Source: Sequoia sempervirens
Lineage: Eukaryota; Streptophyta; Pinopsida; Cupressales; Cupressaceae
DNA length: 64,000 nt
Reading direction: 5' to 3'
Assembly (NCBI GenBank): GCA_007258455.2
Contig: VDFB02262565.1
Span: 1-64,000, forward strand
Shown: piece by piece, positions 9,892 to 21,175 of the stretch
Layout: the number at the start of each line of letters is the position of its first letter
How positions within the stretch are numbered: the first letter of the stretch is position 1
Translations under genes and position numbers: made by a program
Notes under the pieces: generated by a model
What the model saw: the letters and a program-made list of their open reading frames with translations, nothing else
Databases searched by the model: none
Told to the model about the DNA's origin: nothing

Positions 9892-12622
9892 TGTTGGAAT
9901 ATGTTGTCATTGATGTCAAAAGGGGATCAGAAGAGAAATGTATTGACCCTATGCATATGTGCATATTGCTATCATTGATGTCAAAAGTGAAAATAAGGCA
10001 AAGGATTTTTTTGGCATGATGATAGAAGATGGATGAGAGAGCAATGGATTTCATGGCGAATTGAGTGGCTGATTCATGATGGGCTTTTTGAGAGCTTTCT
10101 AGAAAGGTATTGTGCAAGCCTAGAGGATGTATATCATGCATAGAAATGAATTACATTCACCTTTGGGTGTTTAAGGGTTTATCTGTTAAACCCTAGGTTG
10201 TTTGCAGTCATGGTATCTAAACATATCTTCTATTTTCGATGGTGACTTGTGTTTGGTGGTTGCAAGAAGCTTAAGTAATTACTTAAGCCCTTTATGTTCA
10301 TCTCGTGACTAGCTCCTCACTTCCTAGAAACCAGTCAGTAGTGTTCTTAAGGGTTATCAGCATGACAAGAGTATTTCGGCAAGACTCGCCCAAGATTTTC
10401 TCTGACAACCCGATGGCTATACCATCAGTGTGATACTTCTATATCAGCAAGAGAATGGGCTATGTCTCTTTGAAATAGTGATGGTAGCACTATGGATATT
10501 TATCGATGAGACAATATGGTGTCAAGAAGAGTTTCATTCATGTCTCTTAAAAAAATTGATAGGTATCTTATTGGCAAGACATTGATGTATCGACAAGAGT
10601 TTGGAAGAAGTCTCCTCGATGGAACAATAAGGAGTATGGAAGTGTTGTCGATGAGATTGTATGGTGTTGGTGATACTTTTGTAAATGTTTCCTTGACATG
10701 GAAATATGAAGGTAGTGGTCAAGTGAGACCAAGTCATAATGATGTGGATGACTATGATGATGAAGTGAATGTGTGGTGTAATGACATTGGATGAATTGTA
10801 ATCCACATCCTTGTTGTGGATACGATGCAACCACATGGAAATTAAGTGGATTCATGACGTCATAAATGGTCTTTATCGGTGTGACAAAGTGGTGTCGGTG
10901 GGACATTGAAGTATGTCTCCCCAACAAACTAATGATCCTTTCATTAGTGAGACATTGGTGTATCACTAAGACCTTGAAGAAGGTCTCTTTGATAGAATGA
11001 TAAGAGTGTGTGGTGCTAAGTGGGACCTGAATGTGATGATGGCTAACAAAGAGAAATGGATGATTTCTTGATATGCCATTTCGCATTGGTGTTGCAAATG
11101 GCGTGGTGACAATATGGAAGACAAATAGCATATGGGCCCATGCACTCAAAGGCGGTTCTCATCGATGAGAATGATGGACATTGGTGAGACTATAATGGAT
11201 GTCCCAATGACAAAGTGATATGTTAGATCAACGATGGAGAATTGGAAACTGTTTATCAAATGGTTGTGATTTAATGATATGACAATAAATGAGGTTCACA
11301 AGATCAGGGCATGAAAGGAATAGATCGATGGTTAGAGTTCAAATGTAGAGATATAAAGCAGCTAACTCTGTGTGAATAGGGTTTCAACTAGAAATCATCA
11401 CAAAGTAGAGAGTTAATTGGTCCAATTGCTCCTAGTGACCAATTGAATGAATATTTTATCTTGTAGGCAGTGAAACAAATTTCAAAAGTGATTGATATCA
11501 AAATCAGATCAAAGGATCACAAGAGAGCATTAAATGCACAATCATACTTTAGGATTCAATAGGGAGAACAAAGGAAAATTCTCTAAAATTGAATTTAATG
11601 TTTTATGGCTCGATATAGGGCATGGTGATATTTGATCAACCTTATCAGATGTATTTATGATGGTGTGTGGCTTGATGAACTAGTAGCCTACTGGTGAAGC
11701 TAATGAATAAGGGAAACCCTAATATGATGCTAGGGTTGATTTGGTTGACGATGTGAATCCTGAGGTAGTAACTGTAGTTTGGTGAAAATGTAAGACAACT
11801 AGGCATGGTTTGTGGATTGAAGTGTGGTGTAGAAAGGGAGAGAGAAGTTTGTAAGTGCACTATGTGTTGAACAAAGAGAAGTATAGCTGAGAGTGTAGAG
11901 AAAATAAGTATGTAGAGTAGAATTATGTGCTACTAAGAGTGCAACTACAATAGTAGAGTGTAAGTTGCAATAAATGCAACAAATTATTGTGTGTATTGAT
12001 TAATCTCAGGTTTATGTAGGACCACTCATATGTATATTTGAACTTGTAATTTTGCAAGAGGTTGTAGCCTCCATTTGCACTAAGTTGTAGCTCAAAATAG
12101 TGTGTAGTAGCATCCTTGAAGTTGTAGCTTCTAAATAGGGAGTTGTTGTTGTTGGCCCCACGGTTGTTGTTGCAGCAAAAGATCAACCTGTTAATTCCTA
12201 ATATAGCCATTGGATTTATACAAGATGAAGATACATAGGAGGTGGTTAAACCATGCCATGAATCCCAAGTGTTGGGTTGGACTACGCCTACCACAGGAAG
12301 AGGAGACCAAGGGTCACACCTTGCAATAGTTGTTTCCTTGGGTTATAGCCCTAAACATTGTAATTGAACTTCATTAACTGTGAGGCTAGATTAGGACAAT
12401 AGATCCTAGTAGCATTTATCACCATGGTTTTTCCCATCTTGGGTTTTCCACGTATATTTGGTGTTATGTGTTGATCTCTCTTGTGTGCTTGTGGTTAATA
12501 TAATTTTTCATGTTTCAATTTGCACATCTAAGTTTATGATTGAATTTGAAAAAGTCCTTAAGAACTAAAATTTTTAATATCTACTGATTCACCCCCTCTT
12601 AGTAGATCATTGTGTTCTAACA
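9892..12622 (+). repeat. C1 5' LTR
   Basis: 2731 bases, TGTTGG...CTAACA. Its U3 contains a degenerate repeat marked by GTCTC boxes near 10464, 10542, 10610, 10914 and 10983. It ends with the copia signature TTCACCCCCTCTTAGT before CTAACA. A hand comparison of the first 80 bases with the 3' LTR shows about ten differences, so the insertion is old. Open frames in it, such as 10568-11149 on the minus strand, have no support as genes. Confidence 0.93.
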
Positions 12623-12624
12623 AT

Positions 12625-12636
12625 TCGTATCAGAGC
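12625..12636 (+). other. C1 primer-binding site
   Basis: TCGTATCAGAGC lies two bases after the 5' LTR. It matches the usual initiator-tRNA-Met primer site TGGTATCAGAGC except for the second base. Confidence 0.9.
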
Positions 12637-12694
12637 TTTAGGTTCCATAGGAGAAGCTCAATCAGCTCAAGTAGATCTTGGATAAGCAAACACA

Positions 12695-13548
12695 ATGGCA
12701 TGTCAGGAAGGTTCAAGCAAGCCACCTAGATTCAATGGAACAAAATATGCTAAATAGAGCTTTCTAATGAAATTGATACTTAGGTTCTCTTGGAATTGAT
12801 GTTTAGATTTTAATCAAGACCAAATATATTCCTCCTACTACTCCCTATTGATGTTGTAGCGAAGAAAGACTATGAGAATAATGAGAAATATTGGTTTTCT
12901 ATTATGAATAACTTGTTTGATTCTATTTATAGAAAGGTTATGCATTGTGAAACTGCTTATGATTTATGGGAAAAGCTAAATAAGATCTATGAGGGAGATT
13001 CCAAGGTGAAGCTGGAAAAGCTACAAATACTAAGAGCTAAATTTGAAAGCTTACAAATGACTGAAAGAGAAAAAAACTTCGATTATCTTTTGAGAGTTGA
13101 TGATATAGTGAATGCTATTAAGAGATATGGCACAGATCTGAAAGAAGAATATGTTGTGCTAAAAGTTCTTAGGTCTATGACAACTAAGTATGATGCCAAA
13201 ATTTCTGCCATTGAAGAAAGAAGAGAAATTGATAAAATCACCCTTGATAAGTTACATGGTATATTTACTACTTATGAGATGAGAATGCCAAGTATTGAAT
13301 CATCTAGGAGAGAAGCTACATTAAAGATTGTCAAGAAAGAAAAAGATGAAGCTCATAAGAAAGACAAACCTCTTGTTATTGCATCTGATCATGAAGAAAC
13401 TAACTAGAAAGAAGAAAACTTCATAAGAAGGCTAAGGAGAGGATCCCAAAAGTATAAAGGAAAAATCCCTTTCAAGTGTTTTAATTATGGAAAAATAGGT
13501 CATTTTTCTTCAAAGTTTCCATATGCTAAAGGGGACAATTCCAAGTAA
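12695..13548 (+). pseudogene. C1 gag (UBN2-type with zinc knuckle)
   Basis: The ATG at 12695 opens the copia gag pattern (SSKPPRFNGTKYAK). Stops follow, then a clean stretch at 12904-13407 with AYDLWEKLNKIYEGD, KLQILRAKFESLQM and VLKVLRSM, the UBN2/retrotran_gag fold. The knuckle at 13460-13530 should be CX2CX4HX4C but reads CFNYGKIGHFSSKF. The second and third Cys have become Tyr and Phe, so it cannot bind zinc. It would package the element RNA. Stop codons at 13405 and 13546 also end the frame. Confidence 0.9.
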
Positions 13549-14392
13549 GAAGAAGATAGCAAAGAGAAGAAAATGGCTTATCCAAAAAGAAAGAAATTTG
13601 GAAAGAAGAAGAAGAGTCTATACATCAATGAAGAATGTGAAGCATTTGATGCTTGTGATAGTTAAAAAGAGGATCAAGATCCTGCTCTTGTAATGAGGGA
13701 AGATAGAAGATATTTTCTATTTATGGCTAAAGAAACTAAGGATTAGGAAGATGCACAAATTGAAGATTCACTTGAAGTAGAAGAGGAGGTGGTTGTTGAT
13801 CTTGAAGGAGAATTAATTAGTGCTCTTGAAAACCTTGAGGAGTTAAGAGATAAATATTTTGATCTTAAGAAGGAAAACAAGAAATTGAAAAAGAATGCTC
13901 AAAAGGAGACTAACAGAGTAATTCAAGAACTTGAGGAATCTAATAGGGTGATAGTTGGTCTAAAAGCTCATGTACAAGAACTCAAAAGAGTTGAAGATGT
14001 TATGAAATCTAAATTGCAATTAGAGATGGATAGATTCTTAAAACTTGAGGCAAAAATAGTTTCCTTAAGAAAAGAATTGGAGAAAGCTAATGAGAAAATC
14101 AATAAAGGTTTGAAGTTAAAAGGTGGTACTAATATTCTAGATGAACTGCTAAGTACCCAAAATCCAACAAATAAAGAGAAATCAGGCTTAGGACTTGAAA
14201 AAGGAAAAATTTCATTTATTGATGCTTTTGCAAAGCTCTATGAAAGATTTAAAGTAGAAGAAAAACTAGTCCCCTATGGTGAAAGATCTGACAAAGGAGA
14301 AGCCTCTGAAGACAAAGAGAAGTTAACTGCAGCTGAGAAATCCATTAAAGAGAATGAACCATTTGAAGACAATAAAGTTAATAGACCGATTC
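13549..14392 (+). pseudogene. C1 gag-linked coiled-coil segment
   Basis: This continues the gag frame after the knuckle, with stops at about 13663 and 13744, then 201 codons open from 13789 to the chromovirus insertion. Residues 20-115 of the open part are a strong heptad coiled coil (ELRDKYFDLKKENKKLKKN, KLEAKIVSLRKELEKANEKI). The following ILDELLSTQNPTNKEKSGLG matches a conserved block of plant copia polyproteins located between gag and protease. The frame is broken by G2 at 14392 and, if G2 and one GATTC are removed, continues in phase at 20435. Confidence 0.85.
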
Positions 14393-15101
14393 TGATGAGG
14401 GTGCAACCTGAGACTTAGAAAATAACCCACAAACAAGAGAATAATTTTATTATTCAAAAAATGGAGCTTCTTACATGCAGACGATCTCAAATCCCCAAGT
14501 TCTACAACACATGCAAGTTACAGAAAGCTACATAATCACCCTTTCACAATATGCGAGCTTGTCCCCAAAAATTTACCCAAAAATTAGAAACCCGCCCATA
14601 AATAGAGCTCCTCCTTAGTTTGGAGCCAAAACAACATTCAAATTTTAGTTTAGGCAGTTTGGCACTGAAAAATTACAACTTGAAGTTCAAATTTCAAAAG
14701 AACATTTGCAATTGCATCTTCTAGAAAGTTTGCCAACTTCCCGGGGCCATAACTTTTGATCTGGGGCTCCTATTCATGAACCGTTTGAACCGTTGGAAAG
14801 GTCTCGAAGTCAAGAATGTGCTCAAAATTTTCTACTCCAATTTCGGCAAGTTTTAGGGCCGATCTGGGAACTCTAAGTGCTTCAAATCTAACCAGAAGAT
14901 TTTTCAGGTGCAAATATGGGAAACTAAAACTGCAATATCTTTCAACCCAGGAATAGAAAATGAAAACCATAAATTAGGAATTTCATTATGATGAAAAGGG
15001 TATCCAAAAATGTAAAAATATCTAAAAATTGAGAAAATTGAAATTTAACTATTTTTGGGTGATGCAAGATTACCCTTACACCATTGGATGCTCCTGCATC
15101 A
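14393..15101 (-). repeat. G2 3' LTR
   Basis: 709 bases matching 19722-20429. On the minus strand it starts TGATGCAGGAGC and ends next to GATTC. No clear polypurine tract is seen immediately beside it at 15102-15130. Confidence 0.95.
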
Positions 15102-15185
15102 GACACCCAGGGTAATTTGAGAAGTGACCCCATCACATCTCAGATGGTTGAGGAAAACCCAAACGGTCGACCTCTCCTTAGGCAA

Positions 15186-15395
15186 CTAGGACGAGTCTTC
15201 AACAGACCTTCCTTTCCATTTCACTAGATATTCTTCATACTGCCTGTTCCTGGTACTCCTTCCCATATGACTATCCAAGATTTCTTCAATCTCCTCCTTT
15301 TCTGAAGTAGGTGCGGTAATCCCACACTGTTCCATCATTGGTACTTCCTTTGCGCTACCTTTATGATACTCTATCAAATCTAAAATGTTGAACAC
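15186..15395 (-). pseudogene. G2 chromodomain
   Basis: IEEILDSHMGRSTRNRQYEE is followed by YLVKWKGRSVEDSS, a chromodomain at the C-terminus of integrase. The Trp of VKWKG is present, but the first and third positions of the methyl-lysine cage are not aromatic. That is the plant type often described as lacking a complete cage. It would steer integration toward certain chromatin. The frame ends where the Trp of the usual EDSTW would be. Confidence 0.92.
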
Positions 15396-15419
15396 AGGGA
15401 AATGTTGAATCCATCCAGC

Positions 15420-16479
15420 AACTCTACCTCATATGCATTCTCTGAATCATGCCTCTTCAAAATTTTACAGGGACCAAACTTCTTCTTCTTCAATTTGTTA
15501 TATGTTCCCACTAGAAACCTTTCTTTCCTCAAGTGGACCATCACTTCATCACCAATCTGAAACTCCTTATACCTCATCTTCTGATCTGCCTTAGCCTTAT
15601 ACTACATATTCATCTTATTAATATGTTCTCTTACCTTCATGTATATCCTTGATGTGTTCTGCAAAATCTTCAGCTTCAACACTTATTTTCTTCTCTTGGT
15701 CCATCTTCCTCAATTCTGGAGCTGTTCTGGGGCTACCTCCATACACAATCTGGAATGGTGATCTACCAGTGCTTCTGTTGACAGAATTGTTGTAAGAAAA
15801 TTCTGCCTGGGGTAAGATCAAGTCCCATCCCTTGGGTTTATCTCCTACCAAACATCTCAGTAGGTTACCCAGACTCCTTGTTAACAACCTCTGTCTTCCC
15901 ATTTGTTTGTGGATGTGCAAAACTGAACTTCAACTCTATTCACCTTCTTCCACAAGGTCATCCAAAAGTACCCCACAAATTTGGTGTCACGATCAGAAAC
16001 AATACTCTTTGGTGACCATGTAGCCTCACCACCTCTTTGAAGAACAAGTCAGCAATGTGGACTGCATCATGGGTCTTTTGACATGGAATGAAATGTGCCA
16101 TCTTTGAAAACCTATCAACCACCAAAAGACTTGAATCATTCCCTCATTGTGTGCTTGGCAAACCAAGAACAAAGTCCATACTTATATCCTCCCATGGCCT
16201 CTCTGGTACAGGTAAGAGCTGATATAAGCATGTATTCTGGCTCACTCCTTTAGCCATCGACATACCCTATAGCTTTGTACAAAATTCTTCACATCCTGTG
16301 ACAACTGAGGCCACAATAATGCTCACTGATAATGGCAATGGTCTTATCTCGACCAAAATGTCTTGCCATTCCTCCACTATGCTTCTCCTTTATCAGGTTC
16401 TCCCTCATGGAACTCCTTGGGATACACAATTGACTTCCCTTAAATAAAATGCCATCCTGGATTATGAATCCAGCCACCT
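15420..16479 (-). pseudogene. G2 integrase
   Basis: The zinc-binding N-terminus at 16289-16477 shows GGMARHFGRDKTIAI and EHYCGLSCHRM. The catalytic core keeps all three acidic residues in separate frames: [11 protein letters not shown] near 16170, [12 protein letters not shown] near 15985, and [11 protein letters not shown] near 15890. The core ends with PAEFSYNNSVNRSTG-type sequence at 15618-15920. The C-terminal domain at 15380-15577 (FQIGDEVMVHLRKERF, KLKKKKFGPCKI) leads into the chromodomain. It inserts element DNA in functional relatives. Confidence 0.9.
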
Positions 16480-16930
16480 TGTCCTATCCACTGTAATAGG
16501 TTCCTTGCAAGCTTTCCAAGCCTCTATAAAATCAGGATCTTCTGCATATAGTGTCTTGAGTTCATTGAACCCAACCACTTCAATCTGCATCTTTGTCATC
16601 AATGTATGCCTCCTACTTAAGGCATCTGCAACCCTATTTGACTTCCCACTCCTATGTTTCAAAACAAAAGGTATAACTCTACAAAAACTCTACCCATTTC
16701 ATATGCCTCTAGTTTAATTTTCCCTGACTATTTAGGTACTGCAAGGCCTGATGATCGGTATATAGAACAAATTCCTTCGGAAACAAATAATGTCTCCATT
16801 TCTTTAATGCTTGAACTATTGCATAAAATTCCTGATCATATACATAATACTTTCTCTTGGCATCATTTAACTTTTCACTGAAATAGGCAATGGGATTACC
16901 TTCTTGGCTCAACACTGCTCCAATGGCACA
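16480..16930 (-). pseudogene. G2 RNase H domain
   Basis: [19 protein letters not shown] is followed by [33 protein letters not shown] and [14 protein letters not shown], continuing the RT frame to 16709. HRSGKSNRVADALSRRHTL follows in a shifted frame from 16662. The first Asp, the Glu of DQEF and the Asp of YTDH are intact, so this is the best preserved part of G2. Confidence 0.92.
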
Positions 16931-18129
16931 ACCACTGGCATCACAATCCACCTGAAACACCTTGTTGAAATCTGGGAGGGCTAGAACAGGTTGCTCTGTC
17001 ACCTTCTGCTTCAACAGTTCAAATTTTTTTGCCGCTCCAGCGCTCCACTTGAATTCTTTTCTATCCCCTCTCATTGTTTCAGTCAGGGGTCCACAAATAC
17101 TACTGAAGATTCTAATGAACTTTCTATAAAAACTAGCCAAACCATGGAAAGATCTCACCTCAGAGCTCTTGGGTGGCGCTAATTCTAGAATAGCCTTCAC
17201 CTTCTTCCGGGTCCATCTCGAGACCTTCTCGCTAAGACAACAAACCCAAGTACACTAACTCCCTTCACAACACTACACTTCTTCATATTAATCACAGCTT
17301 TCTCTTCTCTTAACTTCTCAAAGGCTCTTTGAATATGCATTAGATGCTCATCCAACGCCTTACCAAAAATAAAAAATATCATCTAAATACACACAATAAC
17401 AAACTTTCCAAAAATTATTTTATACTGTTCATGAGCTTATGAATGCTCTTGGCATCATAGCCTCCAAAAGGCATGACTAGCAACCCTATATAGGCCCTCT
17501 GGTCTTGAAGGTAGTCTTCCATTCATGTCCTCTCGAATCCTTTATCTAGTGATATCCACTCTTCGTGATCAATCTTTGTAGCAATTAAGCTCCACTCAAA
17601 CAAATTCATCAGTCATCCATCATCCCAAGTGGGAAATTTCCAGGACTTGATTGTTATCTTGTTTATGGCTCGTAGTAGGCACATCCTCCATCGCCTATCC
17701 TTCTTGTGCTAGCACTATGTACCGTGACATGGACTCAAACTCTCCCATATCAAACCCTTTCTCAACAACTCTTGAACTTGTCTATTCAACTCATCATTTT
17801 CTACTAGGAGTCATTCTATGAGCTGCCTTATTGAAAATTGGCTCCCGTGAACAAGTCAATCTAATGACCTTCCTTATTGGTGGTAAACCCTCAGGTACAT
17901 TATCAGAAACAATATCCTGAAACTCATCCAACATCCCATAAACTTCTTTTGGAACCTTCTCACTATCCTCCTTACTCACTCTAGGAATCAATGTATAACA
18001 CACACGCTCATGCTTCATACCTTCCAAAAATTTTCTTCCATCTACATAACAAATTCTAGCACTACTACATACCATTTCTTTGGTCTCCTTTAGGGGTTTC
18101 AACTTGTGACAAACCCCATCCTTTGTCAA
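16931..18129 (-). pseudogene. G2 reverse transcriptase
   Basis: 17794-18129 carries the region before the fingers (DEFQDIVSDNVPEGLPPIRK). The fingers and palm at 17400-17790 are heavily shifted but still show LVMPFG. A VYLDDIF catalytic block is visible near 17370-17395, then LDEHLMHIQRAFEKLREEK (17197-17382). The thumb begins the next open stretch ([20 protein letters not shown], to 16709). Several shifts make it inactive. The YLDD acidic pair is retained. Confidence 0.88.
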
Positions 18130-18599
18130 GGAATAAGTGTTTGCATGGCCATCATGTATAGCTCACCTATCGAACTACCACGGCCTCCCCAACAACATGT
18201 GACATGCATCCATGGGGATGATATCATAGAGTATCTCATCATGGTAGCTCCTGATCTTGAACTTTACTAGGCACTGCTCATTGACCAAAACTTGTGGTCT
18301 TTCCAGAACCAGTAATCCGATATGGATGCTGGTGTCTTCCTCTTCTCAACTTTGTGACCATCTCTTCTCGACACCAGACATCACAATTCAACCATAAATA
18401 ATGACATCACAACATTTTCCTTCACACTTGCACCTTGTGTGAAACAAATTCTTCCTCTATTCTGTTCCTTTTCCTCAGTCATCGTGGCTCTCCTAATCAC
18501 TAGGGCTTCTCCCCTTTCAAAGATCATCAATGTTCAGATTGTGCCTCCTCATCTCGGTGATGTGCAACCCTTCCACAACCTTTCCTGGCCTTTTGTCTA
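18040..18599 (-). pseudogene. G2 aspartic protease region
   Basis: The minus strand reads SISDYWFWKDHKF and, in a shifted frame, HDEILYDIIPMDACHMLLG and RPW near 18240-18180, the C-terminal half of a chromovirus retropepsin. The D-S-G triad itself cannot be read with confidence because the frame is broken near 18360-18420. Confidence 0.65.
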
Positions 18600-19660
18600 C
18601 CCTTCCTTGGTGTTGTGGACACTCATAGGCTCATGCCATTCTTCACACACTAGAAACACGTTCCTTTGAAACCACCTCTTCCAAATCCTTGTCCATATCT
18701 CCTCTCCCTCTACCTTTTGATCACCATTTTGATCATGAGGGTGGTGAAGTTATTCCTTTGGCTTGGTGGTACCACATCTTTCATTTTCTTTTCATCATCA
18801 TTTCGCTTCCGAAGGTCTTCCACCCCTTCCACTTTAACCTCCTCGTCCTTTTTGCTTGCCATCAAACCTTTTGTTCAACTTCTTCCACCTTTAGAGAAAC
18901 TGATACACATCCTCAATGGTGGTCATTCTGACTAGGCTTAACTCCTCCTTGAATGCTTGGTCGTAACCCATTAAGATATTGGGCTACCTTCTCCTTATTG
19001 GCATCTATGTGGCCCATTCTGATGATTATCTTGTGAAATTCTTTAGTATATTCTTTCATAGATCTGCTTCCTTGCTTTAACCCTTGCAATTTCTTTAATA
19101 GATCTAACTCGTAGTCCACTGGTATGAACTTGCTTCTTCAGTTTCTCTACCATGCGATCCCATTTGGTGATATTTCTTTTCCTCTTCGATTTCTTTCCAA
19201 CTGACCTCTTTCCACCAAATACTGGCATGGCCTTTCAGCTTCATTTTTGCAAACTTAACCCAATCTGGGTCCTCTATTTCCTCATACTCAAAATATTCTT
19301 CTAGCTTGTTGATCCAGTCGATCAACTCTTCCGGTTTAGACTTCCAAAATAACTAGGGACTTCTGCTCTGGGTCTTTTCTCGATCTTGAAATGGCCCTTA
19401 TTAGCTGCATTTGGTCTTGATCAATTGCTTCTTCTTCCTCTTCTACATTTGAACCTTCTTCCTCTCTTCATCCTCACTTTCCTCCTCGGTTTAACCTCTT
19501 CTTAACTCCGCTTGTAACATCAATCTATCTTTGAGGGGCTACTAGTGCATCTCTTCCACCAGCATTTCTACCACCTCACTCACCTCGGCACCACCATTCC
19601 TACCGTGCATCACTCTTGGAGGCATCTTCTTGACCTCGACTCCACAACTATGGTCCTGTG
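18600..19660 (-). pseudogene. G2 gag
   Basis: Chromovirus gag in overlapping broken frames. The start is near 19626 (MPPRVMHGRNGG), followed by the capsid block at 19104-19325 (WINKLEEYFEYEEIEDPDWV, KLKGHASIWW). Two frameshifts follow, then 18913-19119 (GLKQGSRSMKEYTKEFHKI, GHIDANKEKVAQYLNGLRPS). A zinc-knuckle remnant near 18600-18680 (GTCF then CVKNG) has a stop between its first two Cys and a one-base shift before the last Cys. It would form the particle shell. Confidence 0.88.
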
Positions 19661-19705
19661 TGAATCCACTCACCACATCACGATCTGTCACATGCTCAAG
19701 AAACC

Positions 19706-19717
19706 CGCCCGATACCA
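19706..19717 (-). other. G2 primer-binding site
   Basis: The minus strand reads TGGTATCGGGCG a few bases after the 5' LTR. It matches the first seven bases of the initiator-tRNA-Met site TGGTATCAGAGC and partly after that. Confidence 0.75.
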
Positions 19718-19721
19718 CACT

Positions 19722-20429
19722 TGATGAGGGCCTAACCCGAGACTTAGAAAATAACCCACAAATAAGAGAATAATTTTATTATTCAGAAAATGGAGCTTCT
19801 TACATGCAGAGGATCTCAAATCCCCAAGTTCTACAACACATGCAAGTTACAGAAAGCTACAGAATCACCCTTTCGCAATATGCGAGCTTGTCCCCAAAAA
19901 GTCACCCAAAAATTAGAAACCCACCCATAAATAAAGCTCCTCCTTAGTTTGGAGCTAAAACAACATTCAAATTTTAGTTTAGATGGTTTGGCACTGAAAA
20001 ATTACAACTTGAAGTTCAAATTTCAAAAGAATATTTGCAATTGTATCTTCTAGAAAGTGCGCCAACTTCCCGGGGCCATAACTTTTGATCCGGGGCTCCG
20101 ATTCGCGAACCATTTGAACCATTGGAAAGGTCTTAAAGTCAAGAATGCGCTTAAAATATGCTACACCAATTTTGGAAAGTTTCAAGGCTGATCTGAGAAC
20201 TCTAAGTTCCTGAAATCTAACCTGAAAGATTTTCAGGTGCAAATATGGGAAACTAAAACTGCAATATCTTTCAACCCAGGAATAGAAAATGAAAACCGTA
20301 AATTGGGAATTTCATTATGACGAAAAGGGTATCCAAAAATGTAAAAAATATAAAAAATAAGAAAATTGAAATTTAACAATTTTTGGGTGATGCAAGATTG
20401 CCCTTACACCACTGGATGCTCCTGCATCA
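19722..20429 (-). repeat. G2 5' LTR
   Basis: 708-base direct repeat of 14393-15101. Its inner end is next to the primer site and its outer end is next to the second copy of GATTC. Confidence 0.95.
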
Positions 20430-20434
20430 GATTC

Positions 20435-20878
20435 CTGATCAACTAAAGAAGAAGAAGAATACTAAGATAACATACAATGATGGTTTCAAAAGAGGTCACT
20501 ATCTAAGAATACCTAGACAAAAAAATATTTCCCTATCTAGTAGAAGGAAACTCCATGACTAGGTACTCATCATATTTTAATTTGTATAACAATTTTGGTC
20601 ATATGGCTAGAGAGTGTAAAGTTATTTCAAGGAGAAATGAAAATTTCCTAAGAAAAATTCCATTTTCTCCATTAGTTGATATGAATGTAGTTTTTTTCAA
20701 CTATAATAATTTAGGTCATATACCTAGAAATTGTAGAGAAAATTTTGTAAGACCTAATGCTCAATCTAAGAAGAAGAAAAACACACCTCCCAAAGCTGAA
20801 AAGAAAACTAAGGTCCTTGAGAAAAAGGAAGAAAAGGTTGAAAATAAGCCTAAGAAGGTATGGAAGGAGAAAAAGTAG
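20435..20878 (+). pseudogene. C1 zinc-knuckle region between gag and protease
   Basis: Continues the C1 frame past G2 (DQLKKKKNTKITYNDGFKRG). From 20555 it contains two knuckle-like motifs, FNLYNNFGHMARECK and FNYNNLGHIPRNCR. In each, the leading Cys residues have become Phe, Leu, Asn or Tyr while Gly-His and the last Cys remain. A lysine-rich tail ends at a TAG at 20876. In relatives these knuckles bind RNA; here they cannot bind zinc. Confidence 0.82.
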
Positions 20879-20893
20879 AATTTTTCTCATTCC

Positions 20894-21175
20894 ATGATTA
20901 CTCAAACAATATTGCATGGAAAGGAACAAGATCTAATAATTTATAGTGGTTGCTCCAAGAACATGACTGGAGATAAAAAGAAATTCATTAAGCTTGAAAT
21001 GAGAAAAGGAGGTTCAGTAAGCCTAGGTGATAATATGTCTATTAATATTTTTGGTAAAGGAATTCTAAGCATAGATGGGAAGAACAAAACTAAAGATGTG
21101 CTATATGTGGAAGGTCTAAAACATAATCTTCTTAGTGTCAACCAAATGTGTGATAATGAATACAAATTGTATTGA
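20894..21175 (+). pseudogene. C1 aspartic protease
   Basis: LIIYSGCSKNMTGDKKKFI is the copia protease active-site block with the catalytic Asp replaced by Tyr (YSG for DSG). VLYVEGLKHNLLSVNQMCD, the conserved block before the gag-pre-integrase domain, follows. It is separated from the knuckle region by one stop and from the next domain by a shift at about 21175. Confidence 0.9.

Larger units (their letters stand above)
14393..20429 (-). mobile_element. G2: chromovirus (Ty3/gypsy) nested in C1
   Basis: A complete 6037-base element on the minus strand with LTRs of 708 and 709 bases, TGATG...GCATCA. A perfect duplication GATTC lies at 14388-14392 and 20430-20434. The order, read 5' to 3' on the minus strand, is LTR, primer site, gag, protease, RT, RNase H, integrase, chromodomain, LTR, which is the chromovirus layout. 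Each gene carries shifts and stops. About nine differences in the first 165 aligned LTR bases make it younger than C1, as nesting requires. Confidence 0.95.

Noticed and set aside
10568..11149. 193-codon minus-strand open frame in the C1 5' LTR
   Set aside because: It lies in the LTR repeat array, has no domain, and the matching part of the 3' LTR is not open over the same length.
11923..12294. 123-codon minus-strand frame in the C1 LTR
   Set aside because: LTR sequence, not conserved as an open frame in the 3' LTR.
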